The position numbers and the translations under genes are program-made. DNA of 31,287 nucleotides from ZC4RG17 sp036259475. GTDB lineage: Bacteria > Actinomycetota > Acidimicrobiia > Spongiisociales > ZC4RG35. The notes beneath the pieces were generated by a model that was not told the origin of the DNA, ran no database searches, and worked only from the letters and a program-made list of their open reading frames with translations. This document shows, in pieces, positions 15,168-23,587 of the stretch (position 1 is its first letter; every line of letters starts with the position of its first letter). The DNA lies in the NCBI GenBank assembly GCA_036259475.1, contig DATABS010000027.1:1-31287 (forward strand). The letters run 5' to 3'.

Positions 15168-15296
15168 GGGCGCACAACGATAGTGATGGCCGCCCGGTTC
15201 CAGAGACTTCTGCCGGCAACGGCCTACCGTTTTCGAACACCACTGGGAGTCGCGACCCCCTTGAAGCCCGGGAGGCGACCACGTAGGTTCGGCGCC

Positions 15297-15986
15297 GTGG
15301 ACGAAGAACGCGATGTGGAGATCTTCGAGCGAATTCCCTGGGAGTCCCTCGAGCCGCGGCCGGACCGCCAGTGGATCGCCTATCTCCTCGCCGGAATAGT
15401 CGTCCTGGGGGCGGTGGGGATCTCACTCGGGCGTCAGATGGCTGCCGCTCCGCCGGCGCCACTCACGGTGACCACCACCGCGCTCGCACCCGACCCGGTT
15501 CCTCCCGCCTCGGTGACGACAGACACGGTGACAACGGAGACGGTGGCAACAGTCCCCGAGCCCGCCACGACCTGGTCGGAGGCGGATCTGATGGCCCTTC
15601 CTGTCTCATCTCTGGAAACGTCGGCGGCGGCCCTCGCCGAGTGGTTCATCGTCGAATACTTCACCCGGGAAGAGGATGGGGGAAGTCGGTCGTACGTCGA
15701 CTGGGCCGAAACATCACAGGTCGAGTGGACGGATACATCCTCAGCAGAGGTGACGGTGCTCGTGCGTCGGCTGGCGGCCGGCGCCGACGAGGCTTATCAG
15801 AGGTTGGAGGCCGAGGCGTGGAAGGTCGAGACAAACCTCGATGACACCGGTTGGACGGTGGTGGGCGGACCAATCCAGGCGGAGCCGCCCGAGATGGCTC
15901 TTCCTGACAGAGGCGGCGGAGTGGAATGGACCGACGGTGCCGGTATTTCATGGACCGTCCACGAATCGGACGACGCTCCGGACTGA
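15297..15986 (+). CDS. Single-pass membrane protein of unknown function
   Basis: The 229-residue product starts with an acidic cytoplasmic segment (DEERDVEIFERIPWESLEP), followed by a membrane helix at about residues 24-44 (IAYLLAGIVVLGAVGISLG). A Thr/Val/Pro-rich linker runs to about 85, and a small alpha/beta domain with many Glu and Trp residues fills the rest. The outside domain has the look of a small NTF2- or DUF-type fold (helix SAAALAEWFIVEYF, then strands), but I cannot name it. GTG 15297 is chosen because homology-like order begins there; upstream in-frame starts back to 15183 would add basic, low-order sequence. It is followed 19 bases later by the Nudix gene. Confidence 0.65.
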   Translation: MDEERDVEIFERIPWESLEPRPDRQWIAYLLAGIVVLGAVGISLGRQMAAAPPAPLTVTTTALAPDPVPPASVTTDTVTTETVATVPEPATTWSEADLMALPVSSLETSAAALAEWFIVEYFTREEDGGSRSYVDWAETSQVEWTDTSSAEVTVLVRRLAAGADEAYQRLEAEAWKVETNLDDTGWTVVGGPIQAEPPEMALPDRGGGVEWTDGAGISWTVHESDDAPD

Positions 15987-16005
15987 GCTCGGTACCCTCC
16001 CGGGA

Positions 16006-16575
16006 GTGCAGGAGGAACTCCGTCGTGACCTGATCGAGACGGTGCGTCAGTGGGAGGTGTCCGACCCGGAGGATCGCTTCACCCGGGCGTCGTGGGAGGC
16101 GCTGGCGGCCGATTCCCGCTCCCTCACCCGGTTCGGCGACCCCGCTCATTTCACGGGCTCGGCCCTTCCGCTCAGCACCGACGGATCGGCGGTATGCCTC
16201 GTCCTCCATCGTCGGATCGGCCTGTGGGTCCAACCCGGCGGACACCTGGAGCCAGGCGACCATTCCCTGACGGCGGCCGCCCTCCGCGAGATGACAGAGG
16301 AGACCGGACTCGACGGCGTCCTGGACGACGCTCCGTTGCTGCTTTCCCGCCATCCCGCTCCCTGCCGGGAGGGCGCCTGGCATCTCGACATCCAAATGTT
16401 GGCGGTCTCACCGCCCATGTCGCCTCGGGCAAGCGACGAGACGCTCGGGGCGGCCTGGTTTCAGGTCGACGATCTGCCGGGGGCCATGGCCCCCGGCGTC
16501 GAGCGGCTCGTCGCGGCGGCCCGTGAGAGGTTCATCCGAATCGGTTCTCCAGTGCCTCCAAAGCCGGCGGGGTGA
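16006..16575 (+). CDS. Nudix hydrolase
   Basis: A 189-residue protein whose Nudix box is GGHLEPGDHSL followed by TAAALREMTEETGL (about residues 80-104), with the REx2EE core that binds the metal. It carries the one-residue-longer box spacing seen in many GGHxEPGD-type members. The N-terminal 55 residues form a helical lead typical of these larger proteins. Substrates of the family are nucleoside diphosphates linked to another group; none can be named here. GTG 16006 follows the membrane protein stop by 19 bases, and the Shine-Dalgarno is weak. Its last 44 bases are antisense to the convergent NifU-N gene. Confidence 0.85.
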   Translation: MQEELRRDLIETVRQWEVSDPEDRFTRASWEALAADSRSLTRFGDPAHFTGSALPLSTDGSAVCLVLHRRIGLWVQPGGHLEPGDHSLTAAALREMTEETGLDGVLDDAPLLLSRHPAPCREGAWHLDIQMLAVSPPMSPRASDETLGAAWFQVDDLPGAMAPGVERLVAAARERFIRIGSPVPPKPAG

Positions 16576-16786
16576 TCGACTCCCAATCGGCTTCCGGGGA
16601 CTTGGTCACCGTGACGAAGTCGGCCGTCATGAAGACGCTCACCACCCCCTCGATGCCAAGGATGTCGGCTGCCGTGGGGTCATCGGCCGAGTCGGCCGAA
16701 GTGAAGGTGGCGGGGCCGCCGACCGACCGGCCGACCGAGAACTTCAGGGCATTGGGGTTGGGGGTGGGCTCGGCTGAGACTGGCAT
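16532..16786 (-). CDS. NifU N-terminal (Nfu_N) domain protein
   Basis: An 84-residue protein made up only of the Nfu N-terminal domain: TPNPNALKFSVGR at the start, then a segment DPTAADILGIEGVVSVFMTA and FVTVTKSPEADWESI. In eukaryotic Nfu and many bacterial proteins this domain precedes the iron-sulfur CxxC domain; here no cysteine is present, so it cannot hold a cluster alone and may assist an iron-sulfur carrier or have another job. ATG 16786 lies 41 bases from the divergent hyuA start. The 3-prime end overlaps the Nudix gene. Confidence 0.85.
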   Translation of the reverse strand: MPVSAEPTPNPNALKFSVGRSVGGPATFTSADSADDPTAADILGIEGVVSVFMTADFVTVTKSPEADWESITPPALEALENRFG

Positions 16787-16827
16787 GCCGCCGAGGGTAG
16801 TGGGCGGAGGCCGTACGATCGGCGGCG

Positions 16828-18762
16828 ATGGAACCTGAGCGCCGGATCGTGGCGGCAGATGTGGGGGGAACGTTCACCGACTGTGTGGCGTGGACCGGCG
16901 ACGGCATCGCGGTGGCCAAAGTCGCCACAGCTTCTGATGAAAGTCAGAGCGTGCTGGAGGGCTCCCGCAGCCTGCTCGATGGACGCCGCGCCGTCGCCTT
17001 TCTCCACGGCTCGACCGTTGCGACCAACGCCCTGCTTGAGCGGCGCGGTGCCGACACGGTGCTCATCACCGACGAAGGGTTCGACGACGTGATCGAGATC
17101 GGCCGCCAGGACCGCCCATCGCTCTACGACAGTTTCGCCGACCGCTCCACCCCGCTGGTATCGCGCCAAGACCGGATGGGAACGAACGACCCGGCGCAGG
17201 TTGCCGAGTGGGTCGGCCGACGGTCTCCGGAGTCGGTGGCCGTTTCGTTGGCGTATTCGTTCGACGACCCTTCGGGGGAACTCCTCATCGCCGCTGCCCT
17301 GGACTCGATGGGGATCCCGATCAGTCTGTCGCATTTGGTCGCGCCGGAGTTCCGTGAGTTCGAACGAACTTCGACCACTGTCCTCAACGCCTACCTCGGG
17401 CCCCGGGTGGGAGGGTATCTCAGGCGGCTCGCCCGGCGGGCCACCACCATGACCGACCGGGTGCAGGTGATGCGTTCATCGGGTGGCCTGATGACGCTGG
17501 ACGAGGGGGCAGGCCTGGCCGCCGCCCTGTTGCTGTCAGGACCGGCCGGCGGAGTGGTGGCGGCGACCGAGATGGGCCGCGCCCGCCGCCAGCCCGACCT
17601 AATCACGTTCGACATGGGCGGCACTTCCACGGATGTGTGCCGGATCGAGGATGGCCGGGCTGCCCTCGCCTATGAACGAATGGTCGACGGTTTCGTCTGT
17701 CGGATGCCATCGGTCGCGATCCACACCGTCGGGGCAGGAGGTGGCAGCCTGGCCTGGATCGATCCGGGTCGATCGCTCCGTGTGGGGCCTCAGAGCGCCG
17801 GTGCCCTTCCCGGGCCGGCCGCCTACGGACTGGGCGGGACGGAGGCGACCGTTACCGACGCCCACGTCGTCTTGGGGCGGATAGGCGGCGACGTGCGGCT
17901 CGGCGGCACGCTGGAACTCGACCCGGCGGCGGCGCGGGAGGCCGTAGGTCGGTTAGCCGCCCGGTTGGACCTTGGTCCGCTTCCAGCCGCCGAGGGAATC
18001 CTCGAGGTGGTCGAAGCACACATGGAACGTGCCATCCGCCGGGTCTCGGTCGAGCAGGGCTCCGATCCGCGCCAGGCGGCTCTGGTGGCGTTCGGTGGGG
18101 CGGGTGGCCTCCACGCCACCTCACTCGCTCGACGCCTCGGGATGGCCTCCGTCGTGGTCCCGCCGTTCGCCGGGGTCTTCTCTGCTCTGGGTCTCCTCAT
18201 GGCGCCGCCCCGAGTCGACGGGGCCAATAGCATCGTGCTGACCGAGGCCGACGACCTCGCCGCTGCCTCGAGCCGAGTCGCCGAACGGGTCGTCTCCGAG
18301 TTCACGCGGGCCAACGGACGGCCTCCCGCCGCGGTCACGCGACACGTCGACATGCGCTACCGGGGCCAGTCCCATGAGATCACCGTCCCTGTCGGAGAAG
18401 GAGAGGCTCTGGCATCGGCCGCAGGCACGTTCCATCGGCTCCACGCCGACATCAACGGATTCGCCCGGCCGGGTGATCCAGTGGAGGCGGTGACGGTACG
18501 CGTCGTCGCCGAAGGACGCCCGCTCCTGACGTGGGACGACCTGCCGCGGTCTAGGGCCGGCCCGCTGCCACCGTCGCACCGACGGTCGATGGTCATGGGC
18601 GGTGAGGAGGTGGAGTCTGAGGTTTGGTGGCGCCCCGAGCTCCCTGCCGGCGCCGAGGTCAGGGGGCCGGCGGTGATCACCGAGGAGGTGGGGACCACGG
18701 TCCTGCGGCCGGGCGACCGCGCCGTCGTTGCCTCCGACGGCGCCCTGGAGGTGACCTGGTAG
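16828..18762 (+). CDS. hyuA: Hydantoinase/oxoprolinase family protein, subunit A
   Basis: A 644-residue member of the ATP-dependent hydantoinase/5-oxoprolinase A family, which activates a cyclic amide (or a ketone in acetone or acetophenone carboxylases) with ATP. The actin-like fold is marked by AADVGGTFTDCVAW at residues 8-21, HGSTVATNALLER (about 65-77), and FDMGGTSTDVCRI (about 258-270). VGAGGGSLAWID and the later VAFGGAGGLHA are also typical. ATG 16828 is close to the first strand and gives a normal N-terminus. Its TAG stop overlaps the GTG of the B subunit by one base, so the pair is translated together. The true substrate (hydantoin, N-methylhydantoin or oxoproline) cannot be told from the sequence. 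Confidence 0.9.
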   Translation: MEPERRIVAADVGGTFTDCVAWTGDGIAVAKVATASDESQSVLEGSRSLLDGRRAVAFLHGSTVATNALLERRGADTVLITDEGFDDVIEIGRQDRPSLYDSFADRSTPLVSRQDRMGTNDPAQVAEWVGRRSPESVAVSLAYSFDDPSGELLIAAALDSMGIPISLSHLVAPEFREFERTSTTVLNAYLGPRVGGYLRRLARRATTMTDRVQVMRSSGGLMTLDEGAGLAAALLLSGPAGGVVAATEMGRARRQPDLITFDMGGTSTDVCRIEDGRAALAYERMVDGFVCRMPSVAIHTVGAGGGSLAWIDPGRSLRVGPQSAGALPGPAAYGLGGTEATVTDAHVVLGRIGGDVRLGGTLELDPAAAREAVGRLAARLDLGPLPAAEGILEVVEAHMERAIRRVSVEQGSDPRQAALVAFGGAGGLHATSLARRLGMASVVVPPFAGVFSALGLLMAPPRVDGANSIVLTEADDLAAASSRVAERVVSEFTRANGRPPAAVTRHVDMRYRGQSHEITVPVGEGEALASAAGTFHRLHADINGFARPGDPVEAVTVRVVAEGRPLLTWDDLPRSRAGPLPPSHRRSMVMGGEEVESEVWWRPELPAGAEVRGPAVITEEVGTTVLRPGDRAVVASDGALEVTW

Positions 18763-20297
18763 TGATCGACGCCATCACCCTCGAGGTGGCCCGTAATCAG
18801 TTGGCGTCGGTCGCCGAGGAAATGGGGACGGTGCTGCGCCGCACTTCCTTCTCGCCCAACATCAAGGAGCGAGCGGACTGCTCGGCAGCGCTCTTCACCG
18901 CCGGCGGGGAGATGCTGGCTCAGGCCGAGCACATCCCGGTGCATCTGGGCGCCATGCCGGCCTCGGTGACGGCGGTGCTCGACCGATTCCCCCCCGAGCC
19001 CGGGTTCCAGTACGCGGTCAACGACCCGTTCGCCGGTGGCACTCACCTGAATGACCTGACCTTGGTCAGACCCGTCTTCGTCTCCGGGCGCCACGTCGCA
19101 TGGGTCGGGAATCGCGCCCATCACGCCGATGTGGGCGGGGATGCCCCGGGATCGATGCCGGTAGACGCCACGCGGCTGGAACAAGAAGGCCACGTAGTGT
19201 CACCGATGGCCTGTGCCCGGGATGGAGAGTGGCTCGACGAGTTTGTGGGTCCCTTCCTCGCCGCCACGCGTACTCCCGACGAACGACGGGGCGACCTGGC
19301 AGCCCAGATGGGCGCCAACGAGGTGGCTGCCCGTCGCCTTGAGGAGATCGTCTCGCGGGAGGGCGTCAGCCATTTCCAATCGGTCACTACGGAGCTGCTC
19401 GATTACGGCGAGCGTCGGATGCGAGCCGCCCTCGCCCGGCTTCCCGACGGCCGTTACGACTTCGCTGATGTGATGGAGTGGGGCGACGTCGACGTCCCAA
19501 TCAGGGTGACGGTGGAGATCGACGGAGATCGGCTTCGAGCCGACTTCTCCGGCACCCACTCTCAGATTCCGGCCAACTTCAACGCCCCCGAAGCCGTCAC
19601 CCGGTCGTGTCTGTACTTCGCCGTCAGGGTCGCCACCGATCCCACGATCCCGGCCAACGGTGGTTGCTACCGCATGCTCGAGCTCGTCACCCAACCGGGC
19701 TCGCTCGTATCCGCCCTGCCTCCTTCCGCTGTGGCGGCCGGGAACGTCGAGACCAGCCAGCGGATCGCGGACGTCCTCCTCGGAGGCCTCGCCCAGGCGG
19801 CTCCGACGCGAGTTCCGGCGGCGTCACAGGGCACGATGAACAATTGCTTGATCGGCAATGAGACCTTCGCCTACTACGAGACGGTGGCCGGTGGTCAGGG
19901 TGCCCGTCCCGGCCGGGACGGCCAGTCCGGTATCCACACCGGGATGACCAACACCAAGAACACCCCCCGCGAGTCGATCGAGTCGCACTATCCGTTCCGC
20001 GTTCTTCGCACCACCCTGCGGCGCGGGAGCGGCGGCGTCGGCCGTTACCGGGGCGGCGACGGGATCGAGCGGGAGCTGCAGTTCGACCAGGCGGCCACCG
20101 TGTCCCTGATCGGGGAACGCCGTCGTCACCGCCCATGGGGCCTCGAGGGCGGAGGAGAGGGTGCACCGGGAGAGGACTGGCTCGTCCGCGCCGACGGCAC
20201 GCGGACGCGCCTTCCCGGCAAGACCAGCGTCGAGGTAGAACCGGGCGATCGGCTGCTGATCCTGACCCCCGGCGGCGGCGGATGGGGGAAGCCGTGA
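18762..20297 (+). CDS. hyuB: Hydantoinase B/oxoprolinase family protein, subunit B
   Basis: The 511-residue partner of the A subunit; the two form the ATP-dependent ring-opening enzyme. Family landmarks are ITLEVARNQLASVAEEMG at the N-terminus, KERADCSAALF, the NDPFAGGTHLNDLT segment (about 88-101), the conserved GNRAHHADVGG, ETSQRIADVLLGGL and a C-terminal GRYRGGDGIERE. Length is slightly below the usual 520-570. GTG 18762 is chosen because it overlaps the A stop by one base (TAGTG) and directly precedes the family N-terminus; longer starts lie inside hyuA. The gene ends at the repeat element. Confidence 0.9.
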   Translation: MIDAITLEVARNQLASVAEEMGTVLRRTSFSPNIKERADCSAALFTAGGEMLAQAEHIPVHLGAMPASVTAVLDRFPPEPGFQYAVNDPFAGGTHLNDLTLVRPVFVSGRHVAWVGNRAHHADVGGDAPGSMPVDATRLEQEGHVVSPMACARDGEWLDEFVGPFLAATRTPDERRGDLAAQMGANEVAARRLEEIVSREGVSHFQSVTTELLDYGERRMRAALARLPDGRYDFADVMEWGDVDVPIRVTVEIDGDRLRADFSGTHSQIPANFNAPEAVTRSCLYFAVRVATDPTIPANGGCYRMLELVTQPGSLVSALPPSAVAAGNVETSQRIADVLLGGLAQAAPTRVPAASQGTMNNCLIGNETFAYYETVAGGQGARPGRDGQSGIHTGMTNTKNTPRESIESHYPFRVLRTTLRRGSGGVGRYRGGDGIERELQFDQAATVSLIGERRRHRPWGLEGGGEGAPGEDWLVRADGTRTRLPGKTSVEVEPGDRLLILTPGGGGWGKP

Positions 20298-20336
20298 ATA
20301 ACGCCTTCTCTCGCTCGACGACAGCCGCGGGCAACG

Positions 20337-20576
20337 GGTACTAGGTGGTAGGTAATAGGTACCTGAGCGTGGCGCCATCAGCTCTTCTGGGACCACGGAC
20401 CGTGTGTGGCGCGATCGGCCAGTGGTGGCGGCGTCAGAGACCTACCACTCAGTACCGGCTGGTTCGCCATCAGCGCTTTTGGGACCACGGACCGTGTGTG
20501 GCGCGATCGGTGGTGAAGACCGGTCAGTGGTGGCGACGTCAGTGACCTACTACTTACCACCTACCACTCAGTACCG
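20337..20576. repeat. Composite intergenic repeat element, copy 1
   Basis: The 327-base gap between hyuB and the convergent DUF4870 gene is filled by a structured repeat. Two 46-bp direct repeats (20373-20418 and 20465-20510, 44 of 46 identical) start with CGCCATCAGC and contain CACGGACCGTG; the whole unit repeats at 92 bases. The motif ACCTACCACTCAGTACC closes each unit (20440-20456 and 20559-20575). A near-perfect inverted copy, GGTACTAGGTGGTAGGT (20337-20353, 15 of 17), sits at the left end, so the element can fold back on itself. No open frame in it resembles a protein. The segments are shared with a second element at 25468-25627. Confidence 0.8.
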
Positions 20577-20624
20577 GCTGAGTCCCCTCCGTCCTCGGCC
20601 CCTACTTCCGTCCCGGCCCTCGGC

Positions 20625-21011
20625 TCAAGCCTTGATCAGGTCGAGGTTCATCGGATAGCGGTAGAACTCTCCCTTGGTGGCGGCGAGCGAGGCGAGGATG
20701 GCGAACACCACTTCGGCCACGATCAGCACGATCCCGGCGATTATCAGGAACGGGACCAGCAGTAACCCCACGATCGTGATGGCGGCGATGATTCCGATGA
20801 TCACCAGAGCGATGAAGTAGATGATCAGCGAGAGCTGAAAGTTGAGGGCCTCTCGCGCATGGGGTTCGATCACCGGGTCCTCACGGCGCATCAGCCACAC
20901 GATCAGCGGCCCGACGAACGAGGGAATGCCGATGAACTGGATCAACGCCGAGGCATGGGCGAGGACGCGCCAGGTCTGTTGGTCGGAGGTGGGAGCGGTG
21001 GGTTCGGTCAC
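20625..21011 (-). CDS. DUF4870 family membrane protein
   Basis: The 128-residue product has three hydrophobic segments: about 17-41 (HASALIQFIGIPSFVGPLIV), then a long stretch from 62 to 105 with LIIYFIALVIIGIIAAITIV and a following helix. The REDPVIEPHAREALNFQLSL loop is the conserved mark of the DUF4870 / TIM-22-like small membrane family. Function is not known. GTG 21011 is the start; glcD starts 69 bases away in the other direction. The gene converges on hyuB across the repeat element. Confidence 0.82.
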   Translation of the reverse strand: MTEPTAPTSDQQTWRVLAHASALIQFIGIPSFVGPLIVWLMRREDPVIEPHAREALNFQLSLIIYFIALVIIGIIAAITIVGLLLVPFLIIAGIVLIVAEVVFAILASLAATKGEFYRYPMNLDLIKA

Positions 21012-21080
21012 GTCCGCAATGGTAGATCGGCCCGGATGACTCCTGCCCGGCCGGACGAGTGAACCGGAGCCTTATCATCA

Positions 21081-22508
21081 GTGGTGATGACCCTCGTCGA
21101 CGAACTCGTGGCGATACTCGGGAGCGAACGGGTCACGGTCGACCAGTTCGCCCTCCATCTCTACTCGAAGGACGCCGGTGCGTCCCGGGGTCATGCCGAC
21201 GTGGTGGTGTTCCCCCACACTTCTGAGGAAGTGGCCGCCGTCGTTCGCCTGGCCGCGGCTCGAGGAGTCCCGATCGTGCCGCGGGGAGCCGGCACTGGCC
21301 TCGCCGCCGGCGCGGTCCCCAACGAGGGCGGCATCGTCGTCTCGACGACCCGGATGAACCAGATCCACGAGGTCGACCCGGTGAACCAAACGGCCTGGGT
21401 GGGACCGGGTGTGATCAATCTCGACCTCTCGGTGGCGACCGCGATTCACGGTCTCCATTTCGCTCCCGATCCGTCGTCGCAGTCGGTGTGCACCGTCGGC
21501 GGGAACGTCGCCAGCAACTCGGGTGGGCCTCATTGCCTGGCGGAGGGCAGCACGGTGGCGCACATCCTGGCTGTGGAGGTTGTCCTCGCCGACGGCGAGA
21601 CCATCACCGTCGGCTCGGGGGCCCCCGACCCGATCGGCCTGGACGTCCGCGGGGTGCTCGTCGGCTCCGAGGGAACACTCGGGCTCGTCACCCGAACCCT
21701 CGTGCGCCTCCTTCCCAATCCGCCCGACGTTCGAACCCTGCTGCTCGCCTTCGACACCGTCGAGGCAGCCGCCTCCACCGTCTCGGGTGTCATCGCCGCG
21801 GGAGTGGTTCCGGCAGCACTGGAGATGATGGATCAGCGGATGGCGATCGCGGTTGAGAACTGGCTCCACGCCGGTCTCCCGGTCGACGCAGCCGCGCTGC
21901 TGCTGGCCGAGGTCGTGGGCGAGACGGCGGCAGTGGACGCCGAAGCCGACGTCATACGACGCGTCGCAGCCGAATGTGGCGCCGCCAGCGTGTCGCTGGC
22001 GGCAGACGAGGACGAAAGGGCGTTGCTCTGGAAGGGCCGCAAATCGGCCTTCGGCGCCGTCGCTCAGGCCGCTCCGGACTACTACCTCCACGACACGGTC
22101 GTCCCCCGTACCCGCCTCGTGGAGACGATGGCCAGCATCTACGAGATCGCCGACCGGTACCGGCTGGTGATGATGAACGTCTTCCACGCCGGGGACGGCA
22201 ACCTCCATCCCCTCATCGCCTTCGACTCCGCCGATCCCGACGAGACCCAGCGGGTGCATCAGGCGGCCCAGGAGATGGTCGAGGTGTGCGTGAGCCGCGG
22301 CGGCGTGCTCTCCGGTGAGCACGGCATCGGACTCGAAAAGCGCGATCTCATGCCCCTGCTCTTCACGCCTACCGATCTCGACGCCCAGGCCCGGCTCAAG
22401 GAGTGCTTCGACCCTACCGGCGTGTTCAACCCGACCAAGATCTTGCCGGAAGGGTCTCGCTGTTTCGACCTGGGAAGCCGTTTCGTCCCCGAAGGTGCCT
22501 GGGTTTGA
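21081..22508 (+). CDS. glcD: FAD-binding subunit of glycolate/lactate oxidase
   Basis: A 475-residue flavoprotein of the VAO/PCMH fold that oxidises 2-hydroxy acids such as glycolate or D-lactate. The FAD site shows PRGAGTGLAAGA and GGIVVSTTRM, then CTVGGNVASNSGGPH, and GSEGTLGLVTR. The C-terminal FAD-oxidase domain has NVFHAGDGNLHP and SGEHGIGLEKRDLM. It is the first gene of glcDEF; its TGA overlaps the next start by 4 bases. The frame opens GTG-GTG-ATG at 21081, 21084 and 21087, any of which could be used; CGGAG lies at 21064-21068. Electrons probably pass through GlcE and the iron-sulfur GlcF to the membrane. Confidence 0.93.
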   Translation: MVMTLVDELVAILGSERVTVDQFALHLYSKDAGASRGHADVVVFPHTSEEVAAVVRLAAARGVPIVPRGAGTGLAAGAVPNEGGIVVSTTRMNQIHEVDPVNQTAWVGPGVINLDLSVATAIHGLHFAPDPSSQSVCTVGGNVASNSGGPHCLAEGSTVAHILAVEVVLADGETITVGSGAPDPIGLDVRGVLVGSEGTLGLVTRTLVRLLPNPPDVRTLLLAFDTVEAAASTVSGVIAAGVVPAALEMMDQRMAIAVENWLHAGLPVDAAALLLAEVVGETAAVDAEADVIRRVAAECGAASVSLAADEDERALLWKGRKSAFGAVAQAAPDYYLHDTVVPRTRLVETMASIYEIADRYRLVMMNVFHAGDGNLHPLIAFDSADPDETQRVHQAAQEMVEVCVSRGGVLSGEHGIGLEKRDLMPLLFTPTDLDAQARLKECFDPTGVFNPTKILPEGSRCFDLGSRFVPEGAWV

Positions 22509-23587
22509 GCTCACGCGACGCCACCGCCGCCGAGCACGACGTCACCACCGCCGAAATGCCGGACGACCGGGTGACCCCAACGACCGAGGAGGAAGTCGCC
22601 GAGTTGCTGTCAGAGGCGACGGAGACGGGACGCCGGGTCGGGGTGTGGGGAGGAGGCACCCACCGGGATATGGGTTACGCCACCGAGTCGGACCTCGTCA
22701 TCAGCACTGCTGGCCTCGCCGGCATCGTCGACTGGGAGCCGGATGATCTCACGGTGGTTGTGAGAGCGGGCACCCCCATCGTCGAACTGGAAGAGGAGCT
22801 GCGCCGGGGCGGGCAGAGCGCCATCCTCCCCGAGCAGCCCGGCGCTGCCACCGTCGGTGGAGTCGTCGCGACTGGGGTCTCGGCCTACGCCCGTCTTCGC
22901 TACGGGCCGACCCGCGACCGGATGCTCGAGGTGCGAGCCGTCACCGGGGACGGACGCCTCGTCAAGGGCGGCGGTCGGGTGGTCAAGAACGTGACCGGTT
23001 ACGACCTGCCCAGGCTCTTCACCGGCTCGTTCGGATCGCTCGGGGTGATCACTTCCGTATGCCTCAAACTGTGGCCGCTGACCGAGGCGACGGCCACCGT
23101 AAGACTGACCGAAGTGCCCCCACTTCGGCTGGTGCATCGTCCCCGTGCGATGCTGGAGACCGCGGAAGGGGTCCGCATACTTCTCTCCGGAACCGGTCCC
23201 GAGGTCGAAGACCAGATCCGACGGTTGGGCGGAGAGGCAACGTCCGGCTTCGACTATCCGGCGCCTCTCGACGGTCCGCTGGTTTGGTCGCTTCGGATCC
23301 GGCCGGGCCTCCTCGGCGATGCCCTCGCCCGTCTGCCGTCGGGCGCCGACTTCGTCGCCCAGCACGGGGTGGGCGAGGTGGCGTTCACCGCCCCTGTCGA
23401 CTTCGACATCGCCGACTTGCGAGGCTGGGCGGAAGGGGAAGGGGGAGCGGTCGTTCGTCTTCGGGGCACCTCGGCGGCCGACCCGTGGGGGACGCCGCCC
23501 CCAGCGCTCGAGATCCAGCGGCGGATCATCGCCGCCTTCGATCCACGTCGGATCATCGAAGTTGGCCGCCTGCCGGGGAGGATCTGA
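22505..23587 (+). CDS. glcE: FAD-binding subunit GlcE of glycolate oxidase
   Basis: A 360-residue second FAD-binding protein with the shorter PCMH-type domain. Landmarks are PTTEEEVAELLSEA, VGVWGGGTHRDMGYATE, LPEQPGAATVGGVVATG, RDRMLEVRAVTGDGRLVKGG and NVTGYDLPRLFTGSFG, which matches GlcE closely. The favoured start is TTG 22505, overlapping the glcD stop as TTGA; ATG 22556 is an alternative that would drop 17 low-order residues. The stop overlaps glcF by one base (TGATG). In Escherichia coli all three Glc subunits are needed for activity, and the same is expected here. Confidence 0.9.
   Translation: MSSRDATAAEHDVTTAEMPDDRVTPTTEEEVAELLSEATETGRRVGVWGGGTHRDMGYATESDLVISTAGLAGIVDWEPDDLTVVVRAGTPIVELEEELRRGGQSAILPEQPGAATVGGVVATGVSAYARLRYGPTRDRMLEVRAVTGDGRLVKGGGRVVKNVTGYDLPRLFTGSFGSLGVITSVCLKLWPLTEATATVRLTEVPPLRLVHRPRAMLETAEGVRILLSGTGPEVEDQIRRLGGEATSGFDYPAPLDGPLVWSLRIRPGLLGDALARLPSGADFVAQHGVGEVAFTAPVDFDIADLRGWAEGEGGAVVRLRGTSAADPWGTPPPALEIQRRIIAAFDPRRIIEVGRLPGRI

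Noticed and set aside
20373..20510. Two near-identical 46-bp direct repeats that might suggest a CRISPR array
   Set aside because: Only two copies, repeat too long for the spacing, the intervening 46 bases are themselves repeated, and no cas gene is near.
20345..20658. Short open frames across the repeat element
   Set aside because: They duplicate the same peptide because of the DNA repeat and lack a start context or homology.
21078..22514. Open frame of about 478 codons antisense to glcD
   Set aside because: Exact antisense mirror of a clear flavoprotein; composition rich in His, Gly, Asp and Arg, typical of shadow frames.
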